From Pseudomonas frederiksbergensis (GTDB lineage Bacteria > Pseudomonadota > Gammaproteobacteria > Pseudomonadales > Pseudomonadaceae): DNA of 64,000 nucleotides. Below, piece by piece: positions 38,312-47,056 of this stretch. Every line of letters starts with the position of its first letter. Position 1 is the first letter of the stretch. A model generated the notes under the pieces. That model searched no databases, was not told the origin of the DNA, and was given only the letters and a program-made list of their open reading frames with translations. A program made the translations under genes and the position numbers. The stretch lies in contig NZ_JAAUOE010000009.1 in the NCBI RefSeq assembly GCF_017114915.1, forward strand, positions 62,001 through 126,000, read 5' to 3'.

Positions 38312-41300
38312 ATGAATTTTTCCCAGTTCTTTATTTCACGGCCGATCTTTGCAGCGGTGTTGTCGCTGCTGATCCTGATCGCCGGCGCCATCTCGCTGTT
38401 CCAGTTGCCGATCAGCGAATACCCGGAAGTCGTGCCACCGACCGTGGTGGTCCGTGCCAACTTCCCGGGCGCCAACCCTAAAGTCATCGGTGAAACCGTG
38501 GCCGCGCCGCTGGAGCAAGCCATCACCGGCGTCGAGAACATGCTGTACATGTCCTCGCAGTCCACCGCTGACGGCAAGATCACCCTGACCATCACCTTCG
38601 CCCTGGGCACCGACCTGGACAACGCACAGGTGCAGGTGCAGAACCGCGTGACCCGATCCGAGCCCAAACTTCCCGAGGAAGTGACGCGCATCGGTATCAC
38701 CGTCGACAAGGCATCGCCCGACCTGACCATGGTTGTGCACTTGACCTCGCCGGACAAACGCTACGACATGCTTTACCTGTCCAACTACGCCTTGCTCAAC
38801 ATCAAGGATGAGTTGGCGCGTCTGGGCGGTGTCGGTGATGTGCAGCTGTTCGGTATGGGCGACTACTCGCTGCGGGTGTGGCTCGATCCGAACAAGACCG
38901 CTTCGCGCAACCTGACCGCGACCGATGTGGTCACCGCGATCCGTGAACAGAACCGTCAAGTGGCGGCCGGTGCCCTCGGCGCTCCGCCCGCACCGAATGC
39001 CACGGCGTTCCAGCTGTCGGTCAACACCCAAGGCCGCCTGGTGTCCGAGGAAGAGTTCGAGAACATCATCATTCGCTCGGGCGAAAATGGTGAGATCACT
39101 CGCCTGAAAGACATCGCTCGCGTCGAACTCGGCTCCAGCCAGTACGCCCTGCGCTCGTTGCTGAACAACCAGCCGGCGGTGGCGATCCCGATCTTCCAGC
39201 GCCCGGGTTCCAACGCGATCCAGATCTCCAACGACGTTCGGGAGAAAATGGCCGAGCTGAAGAAGAACTTCCCCGAGGGCATGGACTTCAGCATCGTCTA
39301 TGACCCGACGATCTTCGTGCGCGGCTCCATCGAGGCAGTGGTTCACACCCTTTTCGAAGCACTGATCCTGGTGGTGCTGGTGGTGATCCTGTTCCTGCAA
39401 ACCTGGCGCGCCTCGATCATTCCGTTGGTGGCGGTGCCGGTTTCGCTGATCGGTACGTTTGCCGTGATGCACCTGTTCGGCTTCTCGTTGAATGCCCTGT
39501 CGCTGTTCGGGTTGGTACTGGCCATCGGTATCGTGGTCGACGATGCGATTGTGGTGGTGGAGAACGTCGAGCGAAACATCGGGCTCGGACTCACCCCTAT
39601 AGAAGCGACCAAGCGTGCGATGCGCGAAGTGACCGGTCCGATCATCGCGACGGCGCTGGTGCTGTGTGCGGTGTTTATCCCGGCCGCGTTCATCTCCGGC
39701 TTGACCGGGCAGTTCTACAAACAGTTCGCCCTGACGATTGCGATTTCGACCGTGATCTCGGCTTTCAACTCGCTGACCTTGTCGCCGGCCCTGGCCGCTG
39801 TGTTGCTCAAGAGCCACGACGCGCCGAAGGACCGCTTCTCCAAGGTTCTGGACAAGCTCTTCGGTGGCTGGTTGTTCCGTCCGTTCAACCGCTTCTTCGA
39901 TCGGGCCAGCCATGGCTATGTCGGCACCGTCGCTCGTGTGATCCGCAGCAGCGGCATCGCCCTGCTGCTGTACGCAGGCCTGATGGTGTTGACCTTCTTC
40001 GGTTTCTCCAACACCCCGACCGGTTTCGTACCCGGCCAGGACAAGCAATACCTGGTGGCCTTCGCGCAACTGCCGGACGCCGCGAGCCTGGACCGTACCG
40101 AAGACGTGATCAAGCGCATGTCCGACCTGGCCCTGAAACAGCCTGGCGTGGAAAGCGCGGTGGCGTTCCCGGGTCTGTCGATCAACGGTTTCACCAACAG
40201 CCCGAACGCCGGCATCGTGTTCGTCACCCTGAAACCGTTCGACGAGCGCAAGGACCCGAGCATGTCCGCCGGTGCGATTGCCGGTGCCTTGAACGGCCAG
40301 TACGCCGGGATTCAGGAAGCCTACATGGCGATCTTCCCGCCGCCGCCGGTACAAGGCCTGGGGACCATTGGCGGTTTCCGCCTGCAGATCGAAGACCGGG
40401 GTAACCTGGGCTACGACGAGCTGTACAAGGAAACCATGAACATCATCGCCAAAAGCCACAGCGTGCCGGAACTGGCCGGTCTGTTCACCAGTTACACGGT
40501 AAACGTGCCGCAGGTCGATGCCGCCATCGACCGGGAAAAAGCCAAGACCCACGGCGTGGCTGTCAGCGACATCTTCGACACCCTGCAGATCTACCTGGGC
40601 TCGCTGTATGCCAACGACTTCAACCGCTTCGGTCGTACCTATCAGGTCAACGTTCAGGCTGAGCAACAGTTCCGCCTCGAATCGGACCAGATCGGTCAGC
40701 TGAAAGTGCGTAACAACCGTGGCGAGATGATCCCGCTGGCGACTTTCATCAAGGTCAGCGACACCTCGGGGCCAGACCGCGTGATGCACTACAACGGCTT
40801 CATCACCGCAGAAATCAACGGTGCGGCAGCCCCCGGCTACAGCTCCGGCCAGGCCGAAAAAGCCATCGAGAAACTGCTCAAGGATGAACTTCCGAACGGC
40901 ATGACCTACGAGTGGACCGACCTGACCTACCAGCAGATTCTGTCCGGCAACACCGCGCTGTTCGTGTTCCCGCTCTGCGTACTGCTGGCGTTCCTGGTAC
41001 TTGCGGCTCAATACGAAAGCTGGAGCCTGCCACTGGCGGTGATCCTGATCGTACCGATGACCCTGCTGTCGGCCATCACCGGGGTGATTGCCTCGGGTGG
41101 TGACAACAACATCTTTACCCAGATCGGCTTGATCGTACTGGTGGGCCTGGCGTGCAAGAACGCGATTCTGATCGTCGAGTTTGCCAAGGATAAACAGGAA
41201 GAAGGCCTCGGCCCGCTGGCAGCGGTGCTGGAAGCCTGCCGCCTGCGTCTGCGGCCGATCCTGATGACCTCCTTCGCGTTCATCATGGGTGTTGTGCCAC

Positions 41301-41503
41301 TGGTCTTCTCCAGCGGTGCCGGTGCCGAAATGCGTCATGCCATGGGTGTGGCCGTGTTCTCCGGGATGCTCGGGGTGACCTTCTTCGGGCTGTTGCTGAC
41401 GCCGGTGTTCTACGTACTGATTCGCAACTTTGTGGAGCGCGGTGAAGCGCGCAAAGCGGCCAAGGCGCTGAAATTGGAAAAGCAACTGGAGGCGCAACCA
41501 TGA
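38312..41503 (+). CDS. mexF: MexF: RND multidrug efflux transporter
   Basis: Inner-membrane proton/drug antiporter of 1063 residues, the usual MexF length. Opening NFSQFFISRPIFAAVLSLL, GLVLAIGIVVDDAIVVVENVER in TM4 with the two conserved aspartates, and IGLIVLVGLACKNAILIVEFA in TM10 with the conserved lysine are typical of hydrophobe/amphiphile efflux transporters. In P. aeruginosa this pump exports chloramphenicol, fluoroquinolones and some signalling precursors. A long antisense open frame covers nearly all of it and is a codon-bias artefact. Overlaps oprN by four bases. Confidence 0.95.
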   Translation: MNFSQFFISRPIFAAVLSLLILIAGAISLFQLPISEYPEVVPPTVVVRANFPGANPKVIGETVAAPLEQAITGVENMLYMSSQSTADGKITLTITFALGTDLDNAQVQVQNRVTRSEPKLPEEVTRIGITVDKASPDLTMVVHLTSPDKRYDMLYLSNYALLNIKDELARLGGVGDVQLFGMGDYSLRVWLDPNKTASRNLTATDVVTAIREQNRQVAAGALGAPPAPNATAFQLSVNTQGRLVSEEEFENIIIRSGENGEITRLKDIARVELGSSQYALRSLLNNQPAVAIPIFQRPGSNAIQISNDVREKMAELKKNFPEGMDFSIVYDPTIFVRGSIEAVVHTLFEALILVVLVVILFLQTWRASIIPLVAVPVSLIGTFAVMHLFGFSLNALSLFGLVLAIGIVVDDAIVVVENVERNIGLGLTPIEATKRAMREVTGPIIATALVLCAVFIPAAFISGLTGQFYKQFALTIAISTVISAFNSLTLSPALAAVLLKSHDAPKDRFSKVLDKLFGGWLFRPFNRFFDRASHGYVGTVARVIRSSGIALLLYAGLMVLTFFGFSNTPTGFVPGQDKQYLVAFAQLPDAASLDRTEDVIKRMSDLALKQPGVESAVAFPGLSINGFTNSPNAGIVFVTLKPFDERKDPSMSAGAIAGALNGQYAGIQEAYMAIFPPPPVQGLGTIGGFRLQIEDRGNLGYDELYKETMNIIAKSHSVPELAGLFTSYTVNVPQVDAAIDREKAKTHGVAVSDIFDTLQIYLGSLYANDFNRFGRTYQVNVQAEQQFRLESDQIGQLKVRNNRGEMIPLATFIKVSDTSGPDRVMHYNGFITAEINGAAAPGYSSGQAEKAIEKLLKDELPNGMTYEWTDLTYQQILSGNTALFVFPLCVLLAFLVLAAQYESWSLPLAVILIVPMTLLSAITGVIASGGDNNIFTQIGLIVLVGLACKNAILIVEFAKDKQEEGLGPLAAVLEACRLRLRPILMTSFAFIMGVVPLVFSSGAGAEMRHAMGVAVFSGMLGVTFFGLLLTPVFYVLIRNFVERGEARKAAKALKLEKQLEAQP

Positions 41504-42921
41504 GCCTGAAAGCCTTCCTGCCGAGCCTTCTGGTACTGGCCCTGAGTGCCTGTGCCGTCGGCCCGGACTACAAAACCCCAGCCACGGAGGCAGCCAACAT
41601 CACGGCCGCCACCGATGGCAGCGCCGGTCAGAAGAACTTTGACCGCGCCCGTTTCGAAGGCATCTGGTGGCAGCAATTCGACGATCCGACCCTCAACCAG
41701 TTGGTGAAGCAATCCTTGCAGGGCAACCGTGATTTGCGCGTGGCCTTCGCCCGCTGGAAAGCGGCCCGGGCAATTCGCGATGACGCCAGCAATGACGCCA
41801 TGCCGACCATCACCAGCCGCGCCAGCAGTGATCTGGCCAAGGGACAGATTCCCGGCCAGACCACCAAGCGGGTCAGCAGTGAACGCTACGACCTGGGCCT
41901 GGACATGGCCTGGGAACTGGACTTGTTCGGTCGCATCCAGCGCAACCTGGAATCCAGCGACGCCGAACAGCAAGCGGCCGAAGCCGATCTTTACCAACTG
42001 CAAGTCACCATGATTGCCGAACTGGTGGACGCCTATGGCCAACTGCGCGGCGCGCAACTGCGGGAAAAGATCGCCCTGGCCAACCTGAACAACCAGCAGG
42101 AATCGCGCAAGATCACCGAAAGCCTGCGTGATGCCGGTGTCGGCGATCAGCTGGACGTGGTCCGCGCCGATGCGCGTCTGGCGTCAGTCGAAGCCAGCGT
42201 GCCGCAACTGCAAGCCGAACAGGTGCGTCAGCGCAACCGCATCGCCACCCTGCTGGGTGAACGTCCGGACAAACTGACCGTCGACCTGAGCCCCAAAGAC
42301 TTGCCGGCGATCGCCAAGGCCTTGCCGATCGGCGATCCGGGCGAACTGCTGCAACGACGTCCGGACATCCGTAGCGCCGAACGCAAACTGGCCGCTGCCA
42401 CCGCCCGCATCGGCGTGGCCAAGGCTGATTTGTTCCCTCGGGTCAGCCTCAGCGGCTTCCTCGGCTTCACCGCCGGGCGCGGTTCGCAGATCGGCTCGTC
42501 GGCGGCCAATGCCTGGGCGCTGGGCCCGAGCATTACCTGGGCGGCGTTCGACCTGGGCAGCGTGCGGGCCCGTTTGCGCGGTGCCGATGCTGAAGCCGAA
42601 GGCGCCCTGGCGACCTACGAGCAGCAAGTACTGTTGGCATTGGAAGAGTCGGAAAACGCCTTCAGCGATTACGGCAAACGCCAGCAGCGCCTGATCTCGC
42701 TGATTCGTCAAAGCGAATCAAGCCGCGCCGCGGCGGACCTGGCCGACATTCGCTACCGCGAAGGCACCGTGGACTTCCTCGTGCTGCTCGATGCCCAGCG
42801 TGAGCGCCTGGCAGCCGAAGACACCCAGGCCCAGGCCGAAGTCGATTTGTATCGCGGCATCGTCGCGATCTACAAAGCCCTTGGCGGCGGTTGGCAGCCA
42901 GAGACAGTCGCCAGCAAGTAG
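41500..42921 (+). CDS. oprN: OprN: outer-membrane channel of the MexEF-OprN pump
   Basis: TolC-family lipoprotein of 473 residues. Lipobox LALSAC near residue 13-18, CAVGPDYKTP right after the lipid cysteine and two halves of the outer-membrane efflux domain (for example WWQQFDDPTLNQLVKQ and LGRRPDIRSAERKLAAA-like text LLQRRPDIRSAERKLAA) are typical of the OprM/OprN family. It completes the tripartite pump. Start overlaps mexF (ATGA). A clear terminator follows. Confidence 0.92.
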   Translation: MSLKAFLPSLLVLALSACAVGPDYKTPATEAANITAATDGSAGQKNFDRARFEGIWWQQFDDPTLNQLVKQSLQGNRDLRVAFARWKAARAIRDDASNDAMPTITSRASSDLAKGQIPGQTTKRVSSERYDLGLDMAWELDLFGRIQRNLESSDAEQQAAEADLYQLQVTMIAELVDAYGQLRGAQLREKIALANLNNQQESRKITESLRDAGVGDQLDVVRADARLASVEASVPQLQAEQVRQRNRIATLLGERPDKLTVDLSPKDLPAIAKALPIGDPGELLQRRPDIRSAERKLAAATARIGVAKADLFPRVSLSGFLGFTAGRGSQIGSSAANAWALGPSITWAAFDLGSVRARLRGADAEAEGALATYEQQVLLALEESENAFSDYGKRQQRLISLIRQSESSRAAADLADIRYREGTVDFLVLLDAQRERLAAEDTQAQAEVDLYRGIVAIYKALGGGWQPETVASK

Positions 42922-42968
42922 TGCTTTGAAGAGCCCCTTTGGTTGGCCGCAACCCAACCAAATTCTTG

Positions 42969-43002
42969 GCCCCGCGCCTCATTCGGGCGTGGGGCTTTTT
43001 TT
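42969..43002 (+). terminator. Intrinsic terminator of mexEF-oprN
   Basis: Stem GCCCCGCGCC / GGCGTGGGGC (one wobble pair) with a seven-base loop, followed by seven T. It lies 48 bases after the oprN stop. Confidence 0.92.
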
Positions 43003-43023
43003 ATCTGCACACAATGCCCAGGG

Positions 43024-43239
43024 TTAGGGCTGATCTTCAGAGTTGTGATTTTCCTCGACGATCACTGTGGCAGTAGTCCCGGCCCGCAGACGGTTTTTGC
43101 CGACAGAGTCGGCGTCGATCTGAATCCGTACCGGTACCCGTTGCGCCAGTTTGACCCAGGTGTAACTGGGGTTGATGTTGGCCAACAGGCGACTGCCGGG
43201 AGAGTTCTCGCGATCGGCAATAGCAAAAGCGATGCTTTG
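43024..43239 (-). pseudogene. Decayed HlyD/EmrA-type adaptor, C-terminal fragment
   Basis: On the reverse strand 71 codons, bounded upstream by TAG (43240-43242) and ending TAA at 43024, read SRLLANINPSYTWVKLAQRV, then RIQIDADSVGKNRLRAGTTA, the typical end of AaeA/EmrA-like membrane-fusion proteins. There is no front half and no start codon, so this is the remnant of a deleted efflux adaptor gene. Codon use is still Pseudomonas-like, suggesting recent loss. Confidence 0.75.
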
Positions 43240-43424
43240 CTAAAATCTGTCTCAAGGCATAGATCATTGATACAGAAATGATTTTTCGCTTCGAGACACA
43301 TGCAAGTCCATATAAGAAGGCGTCGCTGTCCACCAGTGCCAACACTGAGCCAGGGTTTGACTCACAGCCCGGCCTGACCGAAGCTGGTAACTTTGCAAAA
43401 ACCTGTCAGCTCCCGGATTCCTGC

Positions 43425-44480
43425 ATGCCTCAGTCCCGCCGCTATCTGCTCATCAGCCTCTGCGCACTGCTTGCCCTCGCCCTCGCCTGGTTTTTTCTGC
43501 GCAGCACGACGCCTGTGGTGCCGGAGGCAATTCGACGCGGCTACAGCGAAGCGCTGACCCAGGCGCGTGCGGGTCAACCGGGGGCGGCGCGGGTGCTTTA
43601 CCAGCAACTGGGCCGCCCTGATCTGTCCGACAAGCGCCGCGTCTGGCTGCATGCCGAACTGCCCAATTACCCAAGCCCTCAAGCCTTGAAACTGGCGGAT
43701 GCAGACCTGCAACATCCTTCCGCGGATGTGCGCATTGCGGCGATCAGAAGCATCAGCGGTTTAGTGCCCAACGGACAGCGCAGTCTATTGCTCGGCCCCT
43801 TGCTCGATGACAGCGACCAAAGTGTCCGGTTTGCGGCGGTCAACGCCTTGCTGGGGCTGTCCCCGGATGAGTTGGGGTTATATTTCGGACCCTTGGAGCA
43901 AGCCATCGACGCTTGGGAACAGGTTCTCAAGCACCAGCCGGAAAGCGCCGACACCCAGTACCAACTGGCTCGCCTGCATTTGCACAATGCCGAACTGAAG
44001 GACGCGCAGCAGGCACTGGAGCGCACGTTGCAACTGGCGCCCGGCAACCTGCCGGCCCTGGTGATGCAGATCGAAGTGCTGGACAGGCAAGGCCAAAGCG
44101 ATGCCGCCCGGCAATTATTGGCGAAGCAGTTAAAGGCCCAGCCCGATTCGGCCTACCTGCAACATGCGCTGGGGCTGTGGCTGCTGCATCACGGGCAAAG
44201 TGAGTTTGCGCTGCTCGGGCTGTCCAAAGCCGTGGAGCTTGAGCCCGACAACAAGGACTATCGCTACGATCTGGCTACCACCCTGCACAGCGAGCAAGAG
44301 CTGGAAGCGGCGCAGAAACAGCTGCAGGAAATCGTCCAGCGCCACCCGGCCGATCGCAAGGCGCGGGTGCTGCTGATCAACTATTGGAAGGAAAGCGGAC
44401 AGTTGCAGAACGTGCAGATCCTGTTGGCGCAGCTGGAACAGCTGAACCCCGACGATCCGGCGTTGCAGCAAGGGCTTTAG
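43425..44480 (+). CDS. TPR-repeat protein with an N-terminal membrane anchor
   Basis: 351 residues. A single membrane segment (LLISLCALLALALAWFFL) near the start predicts an inner-membrane anchor with a periplasmic body. HEAT-like sequence (ADVRIAAIRSISGLVPNG, SVRFAAVNALLGLS) is followed by five or six tetratricopeptide repeats (DTQYQLARLHLHNAELKDA; YLQHALGLWLLHHGQSEFA). The HEAT-plus-TPR order resembles cytochrome c biogenesis or tpr scaffolds but no specific family is certain. Start set at 43425; the frame continues upstream to 43278 without support. Confidence 0.7.
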   Translation: MPQSRRYLLISLCALLALALAWFFLRSTTPVVPEAIRRGYSEALTQARAGQPGAARVLYQQLGRPDLSDKRRVWLHAELPNYPSPQALKLADADLQHPSADVRIAAIRSISGLVPNGQRSLLLGPLLDDSDQSVRFAAVNALLGLSPDELGLYFGPLEQAIDAWEQVLKHQPESADTQYQLARLHLHNAELKDAQQALERTLQLAPGNLPALVMQIEVLDRQGQSDAARQLLAKQLKAQPDSAYLQHALGLWLLHHGQSEFALLGLSKAVELEPDNKDYRYDLATTLHSEQELEAAQKQLQEIVQRHPADRKARVLLINYWKESGQLQNVQILLAQLEQLNPDDPALQQGL

Positions 44481-44522
44481 CCCTCGGCAGCGCCTAAAGG
44501 GGGGGCAACCGCCAACACGGCG

Positions 44523-44900
44523 TCAGGACAGCATGTCCTGCATGATCTGCTGCAACACATCCAGATCGAACGGCTTGGCCAGGATCGGCGCTTTGCGGGT
44601 GATCGGGCTGTCGGTCTCGCGGATTTCCTGCGGGTAGCCGCTGATGAAAATCACCTTGAGCTCCGGTCGCAGTTTTACAGCAGGTTCGGCGATCTGCACC
44701 CCGGAAATCCCGCCAGGCAGGCGGAAGTCGGTGATCATCATGTCCAGGTGCGGCTTGCTCGCCAGAATCGCAAAGGCCTGTTCGCCGTTTTCGGCTTGCA
44801 GCACCCGATAACCTTCACCCGACAAATAAGCCGACAACACCATCAGAATCGAAGGGTCATCTTCAACGATCAGTACCACATCTTGTGCATCTTCACTCAT
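44523..44900 (-). CDS. Single-domain response regulator
   Basis: Receiver domain alone, 125 residues. VVLIVEDDPS holds the acidic pair, the phosphoacceptor aspartate is in MMITDFRLPGG (about residue 56), and the conserved lysine is in LAKPFDLD (about residue 109). It has no output domain, so it acts by protein contact or as a phosphate relay. Start at 44900 is supported by AAAGG. It lies downstream of the REC-histidine kinase gene, leaving a 44-base gap, and belongs to the 44.5-50.5 kb leftward cluster. Confidence 0.9.
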   Translation of the reverse strand: MSEDAQDVVLIVEDDPSILMVLSAYLSGEGYRVLQAENGEQAFAILASKPHLDMMITDFRLPGGISGVQIAEPAVKLRPELKVIFISGYPQEIRETDSPITRKAPILAKPFDLDVLQQIMQDMLS

Positions 44901-44944
44901 GGAAAGCCTTTGCTCGGTCAATAGCTGCTGATACGACCATGGGG

Positions 44945-46159
44945 TCACTCAGAGGTTGCGTTCATCGGGCTGTTTTCCTGAAGCGGCAGACAAACGCGAA
45001 ACAAGGCGCCTTCGCCAATCCGGCTCTCGACGGTGATGGAGCCACCGTGAGCGGCGACAATCTGCTGCGAAATAAACAACCCCAGGCCAAGCCCCGCCAC
45101 AACAGCCTTGGCGGACACCCTTTCGAACTGCTGAAAAATACGCTGCTGATTCTCTTCACTGATCCCGATACCGCGATCCTGAACCTCAACCCGCGCTTGC
45201 CCGCCGTGATTGTACACGCGTACGTCGATCGGACTCTTGCCGCCATAGCGCAAGGCATTGGTCAGCAGATTGGAAATCACTTGTTCGATGCGGAATTCGT
45301 CCCAGTCGCCCACCACGGGCCGGTCGGCGGCCAGGGTGACCGATGACTCTGCGGCCTCGACCTGCGGTGCGAAGTTTTGCAAGAGACTCTGCACCAGTTG
45401 CACCAGGTCGAACCGGCTGGAGCGGATCGACAGCTTGCCGGTGCGGATCCGTGACACATCGAGCATGTCTTCGATCAGGCGGATCAGGCTTTTGATCTGG
45501 CGCTCGTCGCGGTCGACCATGGCGTGCATCTTGTCCAGGGTAAACGCCGCCGCGTTATCCCGGGCCAGGTGCATTTTGCGTAATTGGGTCTCGAGGATCA
45601 GGCCATTGAGCGGTGTACGGACTTCGTGGGCAACGATGGACATGAAGTCATCGCGCATGCGCACCGCTTGCTCCAACTCACTGCGGGTGTTCTGCAACTG
45701 CTCGAGCAGCGCCTCCTGCTCACGGCGACTTTGCTCCAGGGCTTCGACCTGCTGCTTCATCGCCTTGCTCTGGCGATACAGGTCGACGAAGACATTGACT
45801 TTGCTCTTGACCGCGTGAACATCCAGCGGCTTGTAGAGGAAGTCCACCGCACCGCTTTCGTAGCCCTTGAACGCGTAATTGAGCTCGCGGCCGGCGGCAC
45901 TGACGAACACAATCGGGATGTGCTTGGTTTTTTCCGTGCCGCGCATCAGTTCAGCCAGTTCGAAACCGCTCATGCCGGGCATCTGCACATCGAGAATGGC
46001 CATCGCGAATTCATGCTGCAACAACAGCGACAAGGCCTCATCGGCGGACAAGGCCTTGTAGACGATGAGGTCCTCACGCTTGATCAACGCCTCGAGCGCC
46101 AGCAGATTCCCCGGCAGGTCGTCGACGATCAGCAATTTGGCCTGGATGTTACTTGGCAT
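44945..46159 (-). CDS. Receiver-histidine kinase hybrid (REC-HisKA-HATPase)
   Basis: Cytosolic 404-residue kinase. An N-terminal receiver (KLLIVDDLPGNLLALEALI, phosphoacceptor in MAILDVQMPGMSG) is joined by a coiled coil (residues about 130-175) to HisKA with the phospho-histidine in IVAHEVRTPLNGL and a HATPase with NLLTNALRYGG and GLGLGLFIS. No membrane segment. The ATG at 46159 has better ribosome-site spacing than the one at 46168. It sits between cheR and a single receiver. Confidence 0.88.
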   Translation of the reverse strand: MPSNIQAKLLIVDDLPGNLLALEALIKREDLIVYKALSADEALSLLLQHEFAMAILDVQMPGMSGFELAELMRGTEKTKHIPIVFVSAAGRELNYAFKGYESGAVDFLYKPLDVHAVKSKVNVFVDLYRQSKAMKQQVEALEQSRREQEALLEQLQNTRSELEQAVRMRDDFMSIVAHEVRTPLNGLILETQLRKMHLARDNAAAFTLDKMHAMVDRDERQIKSLIRLIEDMLDVSRIRTGKLSIRSSRFDLVQLVQSLLQNFAPQVEAAESSVTLAADRPVVGDWDEFRIEQVISNLLTNALRYGGKSPIDVRVYNHGGQARVEVQDRGIGISEENQQRIFQQFERVSAKAVVAGLGLGLFISQQIVAAHGGSITVESRIGEGALFRVCLPLQENSPMNATSE

Positions 46160-46240
46160 GCGATTCATTCCAGTTCGACAGGCAGACGACCGAAGTACCC
46201 ATCACGATAGCCTCTACCCAAGGAAAATCCGCTGCACTGT

Positions 46241-47056
46241 TCATGATTTACGGTAGATCCGTTCTAATTTGACCAACGGTTCAAACTGATTGCCGTAGGC
46301 CGAAAAATCCAGGGTTTCCTTACTGCCCAGCGCCAGAAAGCCCCGATGACACAGGGATTCGTAAAACAAGCCGAACGCACGATTCTGAAGATTTTTATTG
46401 AAATAAATCAATACATTACGACACGAAATTAATTGAGTTTCCGAGAATACGCTGTCGGTGGCAAGGCTGTGATCGGCGAAGGTCACGTTGTCGCACAGGC
46501 TCTTGTCGAAAATGGCGTAGCCATAGGCTGCGGTGTAGTAATCGGCGAACGAACGCCGACCACCGGCCTGCTGGTAGTTGTGAGTGTAGGCCCGGACATT
46601 CTCCATGGAGAAAATCCCCTGCCTGGCTTTATCCAGCGAGCGCGGGTTGATGTCGGTGGCATAGAGGATGGTACGGTCCAGCAGGCCTTCTTCGCGCAGC
46701 AGAATCGCCATCGAATAGACCTCTTCACCGGTGCTGCAACCGGCAATCCAGACCTTGATCGACGGCCAGGTCTTGAGCAGTGGCACCACTTCCTGGCGTA
46801 GGGCCAGAAAGTGCGAAGGGTCACGAAACATTTCGCTGACCGGTATCGTCAGCAACTGCAGCAGTTGCATGAACGCGCCCGGATCGTGCACCACCTTCTC
46901 TTGCAATGCCGAGATGGTAGTGCACTCGAACTGACTCAAGGCGTGAATGACCCGGCGCTTGATCGACGCGCCGGAGTAATCGCGAAAATCGTAGCTGTAC
47001 TTGAGGTAGATCGCCTCGATCAACAAGCGCAATTCGATCTCGGTATTGCGCTCCAC
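46241..47056 (-). CDS. CheR-family protein methyltransferase
   Basis: S-adenosylmethionine-dependent glutamate methyltransferase of about 271 residues. The N-terminal helical domain (IYLKYSYDFRDYSGASIKRR) and the cofactor pocket AGCSTGEEVYSMAILL, YATDINPRSLDKARQGIFS and LISCRNVLIYF are classic CheR. There is no methyl-accepting chemoreceptor in the window. The start is uncertain: GTG at 47056 overlaps the stop of the large kinase by one base; another GTG at 47083 gives nine extra residues. Probably modifies an unknown partner in this phosphorelay. Confidence 0.85.
   Translation of the reverse strand: MERNTEIELRLLIEAIYLKYSYDFRDYSGASIKRRVIHALSQFECTTISALQEKVVHDPGAFMQLLQLLTIPVSEMFRDPSHFLALRQEVVPLLKTWPSIKVWIAGCSTGEEVYSMAILLREEGLLDRTILYATDINPRSLDKARQGIFSMENVRAYTHNYQQAGGRRSFADYYTAAYGYAIFDKSLCDNVTFADHSLATDSVFSETQLISCRNVLIYFNKNLQNRAFGLFYESLCHRGFLALGSKETLDFSAYGNQFEPLVKLERIYRKS

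Noticed and set aside
38336..41497. A reverse-strand open frame of over 1000 codons across mexF
   Set aside because: It mirrors the mexF frame and arises from GC-rich third positions; its translation is low-complexity with no family signature.
43037..43345. 102- and 79-codon reverse frames after oprN
   Set aside because: They are in different frames from the HlyD-like remnant and encode no recognisable sequence.
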